64,000 nt of DNA, taken from Lumbricus rubellus. Its lineage: Eukaryota; Annelida; Clitellata; Crassiclitellata; Lumbricidae. The notes under the pieces were generated by a model, which saw only the letters and a program-made list of their open reading frames with translations, had not been told where the DNA came from and did no database searches. Each line of letters begins with the position of its first letter. Position 1 is the first letter of the stretch. The stretch spans positions 51,783,898 through 51,847,897 of the forward strand of contig OX243811.1 in NCBI GenBank assembly GCA_945859605.1, in the 5' to 3' direction. Below, in pieces: positions 51,515 through 61,551 of the stretch. Made by a program: the position numbers and the translations under genes.

Positions 51515-53816
51515 TATATCTCTCAATCAGTAGACTTTGTAATAAACTACTGCAGAACTGTTATTTGTTCAATCAATTGTCTTTTCTGTGTCGTGTCTTT
51601 CTAATTGTTCTCAACTTTGGCTGTAGCCCAGCTGCCATATAAATATATAGGCCTATGCCCTATATAGGCCCTAACGCTCGTGAATAAGTTGCATGGTGCC
51701 CAGCGCTTGGCTTTCAATTAGTGCTTTAGAAATTTGGAGATTACGATTACGATTAGGTATTTCAAGTAAGAAAGAACCAAAAAGTTCTGATAAACAGTTT
51801 GCTGTTACTAGGCCTACTATAATCCTACCTGATCTTTCACTATAATCCATGCTAAGAAATATCAATACGAGCGGTAACTTCAGTGACTGAAAGTCTGAAA
51901 CCGAGCAGTAAGAAAGCTAAATTTAATTGCAACGGCTGATTCTTGTGTAGCAACCAAATTCCTTATTGTTGCGTTGATGGTCTTTCGCAGTGTCCGCTAG
52001 CGTATAGGTCTACAACTCTACATGTACATGTACGTTCAGCAAGATAGACGTACATGTATATTATAGGCCACAACGCTCGAGTTTTTTTATGACTGGAAAA
52101 CGTGTCTCAGGAGTGACACCACCAGTAGCCTAGATGCTGATCAATAATTATTATTTATCTAATCTTTCTTATGTCCCGTTCCTTTGATATGATCGCCGAC
52201 TGTCAGTCAAAAGAAATGGATTGCTTGTCAGACATTCTATTAAGCGTGGACAGTTTAGAGGCGCTCCCAGTGAGCACGGTTATTCTAATCGGAATAGTCT
52301 TTCGATTATTGCGCTATATACATGTTAAATATGTAGTCAATGTTTAAGCTGTAGACCTACTCGAGATTACGCGATGTGTGAGATATTGGATTTGCAAAGA
52401 CCACACTTTGTCTTCTTAGACTTACATGTAGACTATGTAGACTATGTAGCCTATACGTACGGTAGACCTACTGCCTAACACGTTCTAGTATTCAACTATT
52501 AAAAGTAGGCTAGCCTATGCCTCAGGCCCTCAGCCAGTGATCTGAGACGTTCTGTCAATTTCTTTCGGAAGGTTATTTTATTCGGGGTTATAACTCCTAC
52601 GAGGGCCCGGTCTCATAACAGTCTCTGTATAGCCTATAGGCCTGCATGTATTTCTGCAGAAAACGATTTACACTTGAGTGCACGGTTTTGACTTCTCAAT
52701 TCTCATCAACAGATGGGGCGCACTTCTATCGCCAGAGATTAATAGCTTATAGTAGCAAATAGTTGGCCTATCGATTATAATATGGCTTGCTTGATTGGAA
52801 TCTCACTGTCATGCAACCTTTCACAACTGCACAAAATTAAGTATTAATACCAATGCCAAAATTTAAAATTTCTCAACAGTGCATCAGGGAGATCTGCTTA
52901 TTCACCAGTATTAGTCTATATAAATCAAGTCTGCAAAAAGTCAGACTGCAGTTTGTCCATTTTGCACACTGCCAGTACATAGGCGTATACTCTATAGAAT
53001 AGAGTAGGCTATAGGGATGTCAAACTGTAGAGAACCTTGGATTTTTAACAAAATTTATGTCTTCGCACTAAATAAACTTCATATAAAAGCTGATAGCCTA
53101 CACGAAATGAAACTGAAAAATTTACATTAAGAAACTTCATTGAAAAACACTCGTGTTCTTAATTTCCAGCTTTGCTTTTTTCATGCTCTTAATTGCTAGG
53201 CTACTGAAACATTTAACCGCGATCATCGAAAATGTTTGCCCCCCCCCCTCTGCAAAGATTTGTGCGGGCGCCCGTGTAGGTCTATATATGGCATCGATGT
53301 CACTGTTATTCGACAGCGTTGTTTAAATTTTGATGTCTGGAATACTAGACAAATCGCAGCTCACGTGACCAGTTTACTATTTGACCGTCAAGGAGACGGT
53401 TATATCAACGGTGTCTGCAGACCTTACATTTGGTGTGCTTCATCTGCTCCTCTATCTTCATTGCAATCTTCCCTATTGCAATGTATATGAATCTATTGCT
53501 CGAAGAAAATGGCCTTGGTTGCAACTTGCAAGCCTCAGAGAGGAGCTACAGCAATAGTTGAGAAATTTAATTTCAATATTTTATTATCTTTGATATATGC
53601 AAACGACTGGAGTGTTCTGTTTATTTGGCTAATTATTCTGCAACAGGCCTATCATTAGTGCTTGGGCATAGGGCCCTAGGCCCTACAGGGCCTACACCTA
53701 CACATGCATAATTTATATAAAACAGATAAAACGCAGATTAGGCTACTGCAGTTAACAAAGTCCAACACGGGCATACATAGGCTATATACCTTTTTCTTCT
53801 CGCATGCATTTGCTAT

Positions 53817-53851
53817 TGCGCTCCTTTAAGCCTACTACTCAGAGGCGCTCC
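53817..53851 (-). repeat. Inverted copy of the stem-loop repeat
   Basis: On the minus strand it reads GGGAGCGCCTCTGAGTAG, 15-base loop, then AAGGAGCGCAA. The 5' arm is perfect for the family and the 3' arm has diverged. Confidence 0.5.
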
Positions 53852-55230
53852 CAAATCCCAACTACAGCGCAGACACTGCATCGGAGTTTAACGTCGAAGC
53901 GCACAAGCAATTGCAGGTGCACATGAAGGACTTGCTCAAGGCCTCTATACGCAGTGGCTTAAGGTGGATTCGAGCCTGGAACCCTCCGACTTTAAGGCCT
54001 CTAACCCCCCTCCCCACTACACCACCGCGCCACACACACACACGCACATCTGTATATATACATACGATAGTCCTCTGTGTGCACTTAGACTTTATTGGCA
54101 GCAGTGCGGTCTCTATGTTATCGGGTAAATGTATCGAGGTCACAACTCGGAACCATAAACTATAACCTGATAGCTTATCTGGTTTGTGCTGCTGAAACTG
54201 CTGCAGCGGCGGCGGCGTTAGAAACGAAAAATAACCACGACAAGAACTCGCTTCGTTCGAGCAAATTCACTCTTCCATCGTCCCACCCATTCCCCCTTCT
54301 CTTTCCTCTTTTCTTTTTTCTTTCCTTTCCTTCCTTCTGCGTATATTTCCTCTCTTCCCTAAAGCGCCTCCGGAGCGCGACGCCACTAATCTGCATCAAG
54401 ATCTGAAATCGAATTTACCCGGTCGATGTGGAAAGATAGATTTCGTGCGGGTTGTTTCAATTGCAATCGAAATCTTTACAGGAACCAATTTCCTAAAAGA
54501 GTCCTGTTGCGCTGCATCGAATCTGCAGTTATAAGTCTATGTATCGGCCATTCCAAGACATAGGCCCTAGTCAATGGCACACCACCTGTGGCCATTCCTT
54601 AGTTTCAGTTTTTGCCAAATAAACTCCACACTCGAACAGAAATCGCTTATAATTAAGTAAGCGCGCACAAGTCGATAGCATATTTTCGAATGAGTTGCTT
54701 AAGCGGCGCATTAGTGCATTGGTCTGTAATAGGATAATAACATCGTTGAACGATATAATCGCATATTATGAAGAAGAAATTCATTTAGAAGCTCGATTCA
54801 ATTTGTCAGTTATTCGATTTAATGTGTCACCCGATCTGGATTGATCGGTCCTTACCTAGTTGAGAGGAGCGCAGTTATTGGACATTCGTCTTCTGAAATA
54901 ATTCTACACTCGAAGCAGCAGCAGCAGCGGCTAATACATTTAGGGCTGAGACGAAGCGGCTGAGTCGCGAAGCGTGGCTGACAGCACGCACAACGACTGA
55001 CCACTGACCACTGTGACCACTGACCACTGACCAGCTGCAGCATGGCGACCGTTGACCACAGCGGCTGACCAGCAATCGTTTACTCGCAAAATACAAAGGC
55101 GCTGCATGGACGAATAACTGTTTTTGCAAATTGTCTTCAGGTGCTTCTTCTGTATGGCATGATCGATCCATATCATTCAGCTCTCATCTAACTGAACAGT
55201 ATAGGTTTAAATCCATCGTGTGATGTCCAC

Positions 55231-55300
55231 TATATATATATATATATATAGCCTATATGTATATATATATATGTATATATATTTTTATATATATATATAC
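55231..55300. repeat. Interrupted TA microsatellite
   Basis: Several TA runs broken by 'gcctatatg' and 'ttttta'. Confidence 0.85.
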
Positions 55301-56516
55301 GTACTATATTAATTTTAATCTGCAGAGAGAACATATTAAAACCAATTCTGTGTGCACTGTGCAGCGAATGAATGCTGCAGCTGGTCTCCTTGTTTAATCG
55401 GTTCCTCTAGCTGATGGGAGAAAGCGCATTGTGCTACATGTAGGCCTACGTAAATGGCGGCAGATCGTACAATGTGGCTGCTGAGAATTGTCTTGCTATC
55501 TGAGGATTCATTTATCAGTTGCTTATCGCTGCTGCATGATCTCAATCGCTTTAATTGTTCGTAGATCTTTGGCACAATTAAGCGACACCACTTGAACAGA
55601 ATTATTCAGCATGGCCTGATTGGAGCATAAAATTAAACTAATTGCATTGATTCGCAATTAATGTCCAGGATAAGGGTTAAACAATCCTAGATGCAAACGA
55701 AGTGCACACTTTGTATCAATGTATTCCATCTTCTCATCGCTGCATGGATGTCGCTCTGTTTTATTGCGGGCATTGACTTTCTTTGGACTTACATGTACAT
55801 TGTGACCATAATAGTCGGCTATAGGCCTACCATCAATTAAGCCTTAAGGCGCATATACCGCTTACATACAGTGACACAAATCGGGCATGCCAATAGAGTT
55901 TCCAGTGCCCCACTATAACCCATTGAATGTGACTGCACTCTTTTAAGTGTGCGCATGTACATGGCCGCATACAACAGTACTGCTTGACAACAGCGGCGCT
56001 TCTTAAAATCCTTATACCTATATTACCGCAGCAGTACATGCATATAGCCTTGGCGGATCCATTGAGCCGATATGAAAATGCAAATGGATATGAGTGTATA
56101 GCGCGCATTGGAGACGGGATCTTAGTTTGTAGGCTATCGACAGCAAAGTGGAAGTGAGCTCAATGCAAGACGACTCTCTGTGCTGTCATCTGAAGCAACG
56201 AAAGCATTCGAAATAATATGGCTGATCGTGGTGTTGCGACGCACTTAATACAAGACTCAAGTTATATGCTATTAGAGGGATTTGTTTTAGATTTTTTGCG
56301 CAGTTAATTTAGTCTAATAATTGACTGATATTGAAACATTTGGGAAATTGCAAAAGTTATCTATTCAGTCGCCTAAATAATAAAGACGAAAATCCTATTT
56401 ATTGCAGCCTTGCAGGGCCTATCAAAAGTATAGGCCTAATTTAAGTATGCGGATTTAGTCCTTTGATAACAGTTACTAACTCGCTCTTAATAGTGATACT
56501 TTTGACTTACGTGGAG

Positions 56517-56602
56517 ATGTACATTGATCGAAAGCGGATACTTGCGATGATATCCAACGTTGTTTGGACCTACACTCGACTTCTTGCTATTCTTAGCCTC
56601 AG
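56517..56602 (+). CDS. Possible signal-peptide first exon
   Basis: From the ATG at 56517 the frame reads MYIDRKRILAMISNVVWTYT then RLLAILSL, a basic and hydrophobic N-terminus like a signal peptide, and stops at a candidate donor ('ctcag|gtatga'). No following exon was found before the Polinton, so this may be chance. Confidence 0.15.
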
Positions 56603-57305
56603 GTATGATCATTGATAAGCTTATTCATTCTGTCTCTAATTAGGCCTAATAGCAATATTGTGATCTCTAATTTTAGGATGATGAAATGATGTTCTATTAT
56701 TGGTGGACAAGTTCAATCTGTTTAATGTAGTTGAAGATTCGATTTTAATATAGACCTCCTTCATAGTTCATAGATAGGCCTACCTGAGCTATATAGCATG
56801 GGCGTCGGAAGTGTCAGACGGCTACGACGGGTCCTACTTGATTATGGACCAATACTTAATTTATCAGATGACTTGTTGATAAAATATGCAACATTGAAAA
56901 TAAATTATGAGTTGCAACAAAGAATTAATCCTGGATGTGAATGAAATTTCATTTATTCAATGTGTGCGCGAATAAGACTTTCAAAGGATGTGACTTAATA
57001 ACATCGAAACAAATCTTCAAGTGCAGCAAAAGTCAGTTATAATAATAGAATCTATGTGTTGCTATATTTGTCAAGACAGACCATACTCGACAAAAGCCAT
57101 GCAAATTATAATTTTAAAAGGCGCAAACATAATATTATAAAGAGGTTTTTACCACCCTAGGCGATATTATATGCAATTATGCAAGTATAATTAGCCTATA
57201 CGTACATGTTTGCTGGTGTTCTTATAATATTATATATAATATATAATAAATTATATATATATAAGTAGTAGTTAATTGTGCCCTTTGAGGGTCTTTTATT
57301 ATTTC

Positions 57306-57485
57306 CTGAGGGGGGTGCTCGGTAGTACAGTGGTTAGCGCGCTGAACTGTCAACCAAGAGGTCGGGGGTTCAATTCCCCGCCGGGGCAGAAATTTGTTAC
57401 GAGATTTCTGTTCCACAAGCCGACTCAGCTATGATGAGTACACGGTCAGTGGATGATGAGACGGCGAGGGAGAGGATTGGTCACC
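57306..57485 (+). mobile_element. tRNA-Asp-like SINE
   Basis: The head (57316-57388) looks like a tRNA: A-box-like 'tagtacagtggttagcgc', anticodon-loop-like 'ctgtcaa' (GTC, Asp), B box 'ggttcaattcc' and a T-arm 'ggggg...ccccg'. The acceptor stem pairs only for about five bases and a non-tRNA body of about 100 bases follows, so it is a SINE and not a functional tRNA. Direct repeats of 26 bases with three differences flank it (57280-57305 and 57486-57511; core 'gtcttttattatttc') and read as a target-site duplication. It ends 14 bases after the right repeat from the first Polinton fibre gene. Confidence 0.72.
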
Positions 57486-57525
57486 GCCCTTTGGAAGTCT
57501 TTTATTATTTCGATCAGCAAGGAAA

Positions 57526-58599
57526 TTAAGGTCGTAAGAATACTGCCGAAAAGTCTCTAGCTAATATATTTAGTGCGATGTGCGAATAAGCGAATATCTC
57601 GAGAAAATCGGTATTGGTTACGAAAATTATGCAACTACCGGTTGAATTGTTAAACGCAGCTCCCGTTCCCCCTCCGCCCGCAATTTGCATGTAATTCGCC
57701 CCATTTCTATACAGGTAGACGTTACCAGGAGCGGTACTACTGTTACCAAATTCTATGTACGTCGAAACGAAATAGTATCCGGCTTTACCGGGAGTGAAAC
57801 GGGTCATTCCCGCACTTATAACACCATCGGTTTTGAATCTTACACTATCGAAAGTAACTCTTGTGTGAGTTTTAGCGATTAAGAATTGCCAAGTTAAAGA
57901 ATGAATGCTAAGCGCGGGACCGATTGAGATTGAATCTACATACTGCTTCGTAGCTGCATCGCTGACGTTGTTGGGTTCGTGTAGTCCTGTAATGTAAGCA
58001 TCATGCATAAAGATGGACTTATACACATTTATTTTAGACGGAGGAGTGCCATCGAGTGACTTAACCATCTCTAACATGATTTCATTGTTTATTCTAAAAC
58101 GAAATCCATCCATCGATTGTAATGTAATAGGATTGTTTAACGAACATTGTAGTTTATTTCGTATACTACCTAAGAAAATAGTGAATTCTTTATTTTCTCC
58201 TCTCAAGTCCTTACAACCCATTGAACGCAGACGATCGGAGCCAACGTTTAAGATTAGATCACCAGTCATGGTATCACCAGTTTTAGACACCTTCAATGTA
58301 ACTTGTTCATCAACGTATTTCTTATTCGTCAAATGATTATCGTTGGACGGAGAATCGTCGTGATTCGTTATCAAATCAATGGCTTGACCCCAACTTAAGG
58401 CCTCATCCATTCCTGCTGTCAAAGGCTTCGTTGTGGGCAGTCCTTTAATTTTGTGACCACCCATTTTTAGATTTCCAGTCGCGATGTTTGCTCCATCCAA
58501 TCGAAGAAAACTAGCATTTACTTGACTAAGAGTGACACCTCCAGCGATTACTCTTTGTGATGAACCAACATCGGTGTGACCGAATTTATCGACAGGCAT
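57526..58599 (-). CDS. Fibre-like protein 1 with C-terminal C1q/TNF-like domain (357 aa)
   Basis: Probably a virion attachment protein or equivalent (inference). Residues 1-100 (MPVDKFGHT start, GGVTLSQVNASFLRLDG, TGNLKMGGHKIKGLP, NDNHLTNKKYVDEQV) match fibre-like protein 2. KVSKTGDTMTGDL (103-115) and ITGLHEPNNVSDAATKQYVD (203-222) are typical of phage tail fibres and giant-virus collar or fibre proteins. Residues 240-357 (VTFDSVRFKTDG, FTPGKAGYYFVSTYIEFG, NVYLYRNG, ending DFSAVFL) have the strand pattern of a C1q/TNF-like jelly roll, the trimeric recognition fold of animal C1q proteins. No transmembrane segment or signal peptide is seen. The frame is intact. The start is set by homology with the second fibre and the AT-rich motif just upstream. 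Confidence 0.8.
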   Translation of the reverse strand: MPVDKFGHTDVGSSQRVIAGGVTLSQVNASFLRLDGANIATGNLKMGGHKIKGLPTTKPLTAGMDEALSWGQAIDLITNHDDSPSNDNHLTNKKYVDEQVTLKVSKTGDTMTGDLILNVGSDRLRSMGCKDLRGENKEFTIFLGSIRNKLQCSLNNPITLQSMDGFRFRINNEIMLEMVKSLDGTPPSKINVYKSIFMHDAYITGLHEPNNVSDAATKQYVDSISIGPALSIHSLTWQFLIAKTHTRVTFDSVRFKTDGVISAGMTRFTPGKAGYYFVSTYIEFGNSSTAPGNVYLYRNGANYMQIAGGGGTGAAFNNSTGSCIIFVTNTDFLEIFAYSHIALNILARDFSAVFLRP

Positions 58600-58627
58600 T
58601 TTATATATAATAATAATTTTTAATGCA
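58600..58627 (-). promoter_or_regulatory. AT-rich shared motif upstream of fibre gene 1
   Basis: On the minus strand it reads TGCATTAAAAATTATTATTA then TATATAAA directly before the ATG. A near-copy precedes fibre gene 2, although the two flanking coding ends differ, so it is likely a promoter or leader element. Confidence 0.4.
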
Positions 58628-58629
58628 GA

Positions 58630-59394
58630 TTAGTCATCGTATACATATAATTGCATTACCTGAATCCCTCGTGGAAGATCGTTATCCTTTGCCAGTACTC
58701 TAACTCTGTAATATTGATACGCATCCGTAGTAGAAATATTAAAAAATGTCGGAATAGTCTCTGAAGGAGTTGAAGATGTATGTAAGTGTGCAAACACTGC
58801 TCCATCATTGCTAGCGGATAAATTCCAATAAGATACAGATACGGTTTTCAACGCAATTCTCCAAATTTTAACTGGCTCAGGACATTTAATTTGTAACCAA
58901 ACAGTTTCATCTTCACCCGAAACCCAAGCTGCGTTAACATCGTCAGTGAGATTAGTGAAAGCATGGTAGGCTTTGCTTCCGGCAAAACAAGAACTGGCGC
59001 TAGCAACGAATCCTGTTACACTTACATCAGCTTCCAAGGGAGGAATATACCCAGCACGACACTTTTTCAGAGATTTATCGACGTACTTTGTAACTTGTTC
59101 ATCAACGTATTTCTTATTCGTCAAATGATTATCGTTAGACGGAGAATCGTTGTGATTCGTTATCAAATCAATGGCTTGTCCCCTACTTAAAGCTTCATCC
59201 ATTCCGGCTGTCGAAGTATTCGTTACTGGGAGACCTTTTATCACATGTCCATTCATTTTTAAATTTCCAGTCGGCAGATTTGTCCCATCCAATCGAAGAA
59301 AATTAGCATTTACTTGGCTAAGAGTAACACCTCCAGCGATTACTCTTCGTGATGTTCCTCCAGCAGCGGTGTGACCAAATTTATCGATAGGCAT
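58630..59394 (-). CDS. Fibre-like protein 2 with C-terminal discoidin domain (254 aa)
   Basis: Residues 1-103 repeat the N-terminal module of fibre-like protein 1 (MPIDKFGHT, GGVTLSQVNANFLRLDG, TGNLKMNGHVIKGLP, NDNHLTNKKYVDEQV). The rest (about 120-254) reads as an F5/8 type C (discoidin) domain: VTGFVASASSCFAGSKAYHA, AAWVSGEDETVWLQIKCPEP, WNLSASNDGAVF, YYRVRV. These domains bind glycans or lipids at cell surfaces in animal proteins. I chose the start at 59394, because an upstream in-frame ATG (59508) would overlap the protease gene and adds residues absent from the sister protein. The frame is intact. Confidence 0.8.
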   Translation of the reverse strand: MPIDKFGHTAAGGTSRRVIAGGVTLSQVNANFLRLDGTNLPTGNLKMNGHVIKGLPVTNTSTAGMDEALSRGQAIDLITNHNDSPSNDNHLTNKKYVDEQVTKYVDKSLKKCRAGYIPPLEADVSVTGFVASASSCFAGSKAYHAFTNLTDDVNAAWVSGEDETVWLQIKCPEPVKIWRIALKTVSVSYWNLSASNDGAVFAHLHTSSTPSETIPTFFNISTTDAYQYYRVRVLAKDNDLPRGIQVMQLYVYDD

Positions 59395-59431
59395 TTTATA
59401 TATATATTTATATATAATAATTTTTAATGCA
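59395..59431 (-). promoter_or_regulatory. AT-rich shared motif upstream of fibre gene 2
   Basis: The minus strand reads TGCATTAAAAATTATTATAT followed by alternating TA to the ATG, matching the motif before fibre gene 1. It overlaps the last codons and stop of the protease gene. Confidence 0.4.
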
Positions 59432-59849
59432 AGCCGTTTATAACTTCTTGGAAATTCATTCCATCGTTCATCGTCTTCTTTAAGACATACAGACACAAAT
59501 GGCCGCAAAACACTTCGTTATCCGGCTGTATTCGCTCGCTGTTATATAACACTGGACGGCGTAAATACTTTATCAGTTCCAGAGGGGGAGGAAGGCCGTA
59601 ACTATCGAAATATATTTTCTCATTACCGCTCTTTAAGAAAGAGCACCAGTGCGAGCCAGTACCATTAGAACCATCTAGATTCAATATCCCACACTCATTC
59701 CGTCCAGGTTTCTTCGGCAGCTCGTCTCTGAGAAATACTCCTCTAAAATTATTGATGTTTAGTTTCTTAGCCGCTTCGATTAGATCCACATTCGATAAAG
59801 CAATATTCGGTAGCACTACTCCACAAACATCGATTTGTTTGACGCTCAT
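59424..59849 (-). CDS. Adenain-like cysteine protease (141 aa)
   Basis: Maturation protease of Polinton and adenovirus type, which cleaves structural precursor proteins. The catalytic set is visible in the right order and spacing: H67 in GSHWCSFL, D82 in YFDSYG, Q108 in RIQPDN and the nucleophile C115 in FCGHLCLYVL. NECGILNLD precedes the histidine. The protein is shorter than adenovirus protease (about 200 residues), as is usual in Polintons. It starts 16 bases after the polymerase stop, suggesting co-expression. No break is seen. Confidence 0.88.
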   Translation of the reverse strand: MSVKQIDVCGVVLPNIALSNVDLIEAAKKLNINNFRGVFLRDELPKKPGRNECGILNLDGSNGTGSHWCSFLKSGNEKIYFDSYGLPPPLELIKYLRRPVLYNSERIQPDNEVFCGHLCLYVLKKTMNDGMNFQEVINGLH

Positions 59850-59865
59850 TTATTTAATATAAACA

Positions 59866-61551
59866 TTAATTAAAAATTTTCAACGAGTAGTGACCATATG
59901 CCAAAGTATGAATTCCATCCTCCATTATTACCCGTTTATCGTCATCTGCAGATAATGCAACTTTATTAATTTCTTCTGTATAAATATCGTGATGATAAGA
60001 TCTAATAACATTCATCGTTCGTTGTTGTTCTTTTTTAGTAAATAAACAGTCTTTATAATCTTCGTGAGTAATAGTTTTCTGGACAACATTCTTCTTAATA
60101 CCTTTACATTTCTTGTGCTCATCTCCAGCAGCCATCTTATAAGAATACAACTTTGCTCTGAGTCCAATAAATTCTTTTATCTGTTTCCCACTAGCTTCAT
60201 CCTTGAACATTCCAATAACTTTTTTATTTACTCCAACCTCAATACCAGATGGATGATCTCTCGGGTATTCACTTGTGTCGAATCGAGTCTTAATATCTTC
60301 TGCGATATCTGAGTAAAAGTCTTCAGTTTTAATTTCGTATGTCAAAGAATCTGTATCGGTAAATAATAATTTAGCTCTATTTCCGTATTTATCCTTGATG
60401 TAATTGTAATGAAATTCATACATCAACGTTTTGCTCAAGTCTAATATACACATGCCAAGATATATAGGTTTATTATAGTACAATTTAGTTTTTTTCATGT
60501 GAACGGCTATTAGATTTTCATCGAAAATAGTACATCTCTCATAATTAGGTTTAGCGGCTAGTTCAATAGCCCTCTCCTCTTGACACACTAACTCTACATC
60601 AACACGATTTTCAATGTTCTCACAAGTTTTTCCAAAGACACTGTTATTCATTAACTTGAAAAAGTCTTTCTCAAAGTCATTAGTAGCTTTCGTTCTAAGA
60701 GCTGTATTTAAATCGATATACTTTTTCAACCAATCACTTTCTTCGAATAGTACACCTCTATGCACTTTTGTTATTTTCAAACCCAAGCTCTCATACAGCT
60801 TCAGATTATCGTAATGCAGCACATACTTCTTTTTATGGTTTAAGTTTGGAATTAACTTTTTGACTTTGTTAATCTCAATGCTTTCGGGGGCTAACGGAAA
60901 ATCGTTATGCAGGTCGTGTAACTCTTTAGGATATTCCAAATCAACTTCCAATATGCATGGAATACTTCTCCAATTATTTAATTCATCTTCGTTCATCCAT
61001 TTGAACCCGTGAGTAGGTAAATTTTTGATCATAGCCCATCCATATAGATTATTCGCATCCAGGTAAGTAATAAATGTAGAATTTTCGTTACTATTGAAAT
61101 CGCTCATATATTTATTATTCGCTTTCCCGTAACGATTTGATATTGTGCTCACTCCTCCTCTCATCCCTTGCCTAAGCATCAGAATCATATCATAATCATT
61201 CAATAACTCCAATTTCACGCCTGTCAATTTTAAAGCGGCATCCCAGGCTAAACCAGGAGATGTAAAATACCATGCAGGGTCAAGCGTATAGTTCTTCATA
61301 CACACATCTCTAAAGTTTTCGAAAACATCGGCAAGTAACAGAACATCCGAAACGTTGTATAAATCGTGATATTCTCTGAATGTTTTGCATCCAAATTCCT
61401 TCCATACCGTTTTTGCATGCTCGTAGTCTTCATCGCTAATATTCGAATCATTTAGCTTAGAATAGAATGCGGATTTTGGTGGTAGTTCGGTTTCATTAAA
61501 GGTAGTAAATGAATCGACGTAGTCATAAGGATATATGCCTTTTCTCAGCAA
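59866..61551 (-). CDS. Protein-primed family B DNA polymerase, C-terminal part (561 aa)
   Basis: Holds the end of the exonuclease domain and the whole polymerase domain. Near the start, KGIYPYDYVDSF and DVLLLADVFENFRD (Exo III region) are typical of Polinton and adenovirus-like polymerases. Motif A is YLDANNLYGWAM (about 164-175), motif B is LMNNSVFGKT (300-309) and motif C is FTDTDSL (about 397-403), with both metal-binding aspartates present. A later GLRAKLYSY supplies the KxY-type motif. The reading frame differs from the upstream polymerase frame by one base and overlaps it by 29 bases. So the gene is broken here, or expressed by frameshifting, or the assembly has an error. Confidence 0.9.
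   Translation of the reverse strand: MLRKGIYPYDYVDSFTTFNETELPPKSAFYSKLNDSNISDEDYEHAKTVWKEFGCKTFREYHDLYNVSDVLLLADVFENFRDVCMKNYTLDPAWYFTSPGLAWDAALKLTGVKLELLNDYDMILMLRQGMRGGVSTISNRYGKANNKYMSDFNSNENSTFITYLDANNLYGWAMIKNLPTHGFKWMNEDELNNWRSIPCILEVDLEYPKELHDLHNDFPLAPESIEINKVKKLIPNLNHKKKYVLHYDNLKLYESLGLKITKVHRGVLFEESDWLKKYIDLNTALRTKATNDFEKDFFKLMNNSVFGKTCENIENRVDVELVCQEERAIELAAKPNYERCTIFDENLIAVHMKKTKLYYNKPIYLGMCILDLSKTLMYEFHYNYIKDKYGNRAKLLFTDTDSLTYEIKTEDFYSDIAEDIKTRFDTSEYPRDHPSGIEVGVNKKVIGMFKDEASGKQIKEFIGLRAKLYSYKMAAGDEHKKCKGIKKNVVQKTITHEDYKDCLFTKKEQQRTMNVIRSYHHDIYTEEINKVALSADDDKRVIMEDGIHTLAYGHYSLKIFN

Larger units (their letters stand above)
51517..57227. other. Gene-poor intergenic stretch
   Basis: No convincing exon. 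It holds many TAGGCCTA palindromes, a C-run at 53236, decayed stem-loop repeats (52257-52325; 53817-53851 inverted), a pyrimidine-rich tract near 54290-54360, CAG-rich sequence near 54915, repeated 'tgaccact' near 54995-55030, and a TA microsatellite at 55231-55300. Open frames of 60-100 codons lack family resemblance. Confidence 0.5.

Noticed and set aside
57316..57388. A functional tRNA-Asp gene
   Set aside because: The acceptor stem pairs poorly and a SINE body with flanking direct repeats surrounds it, so it is a tRNA-derived repeat.
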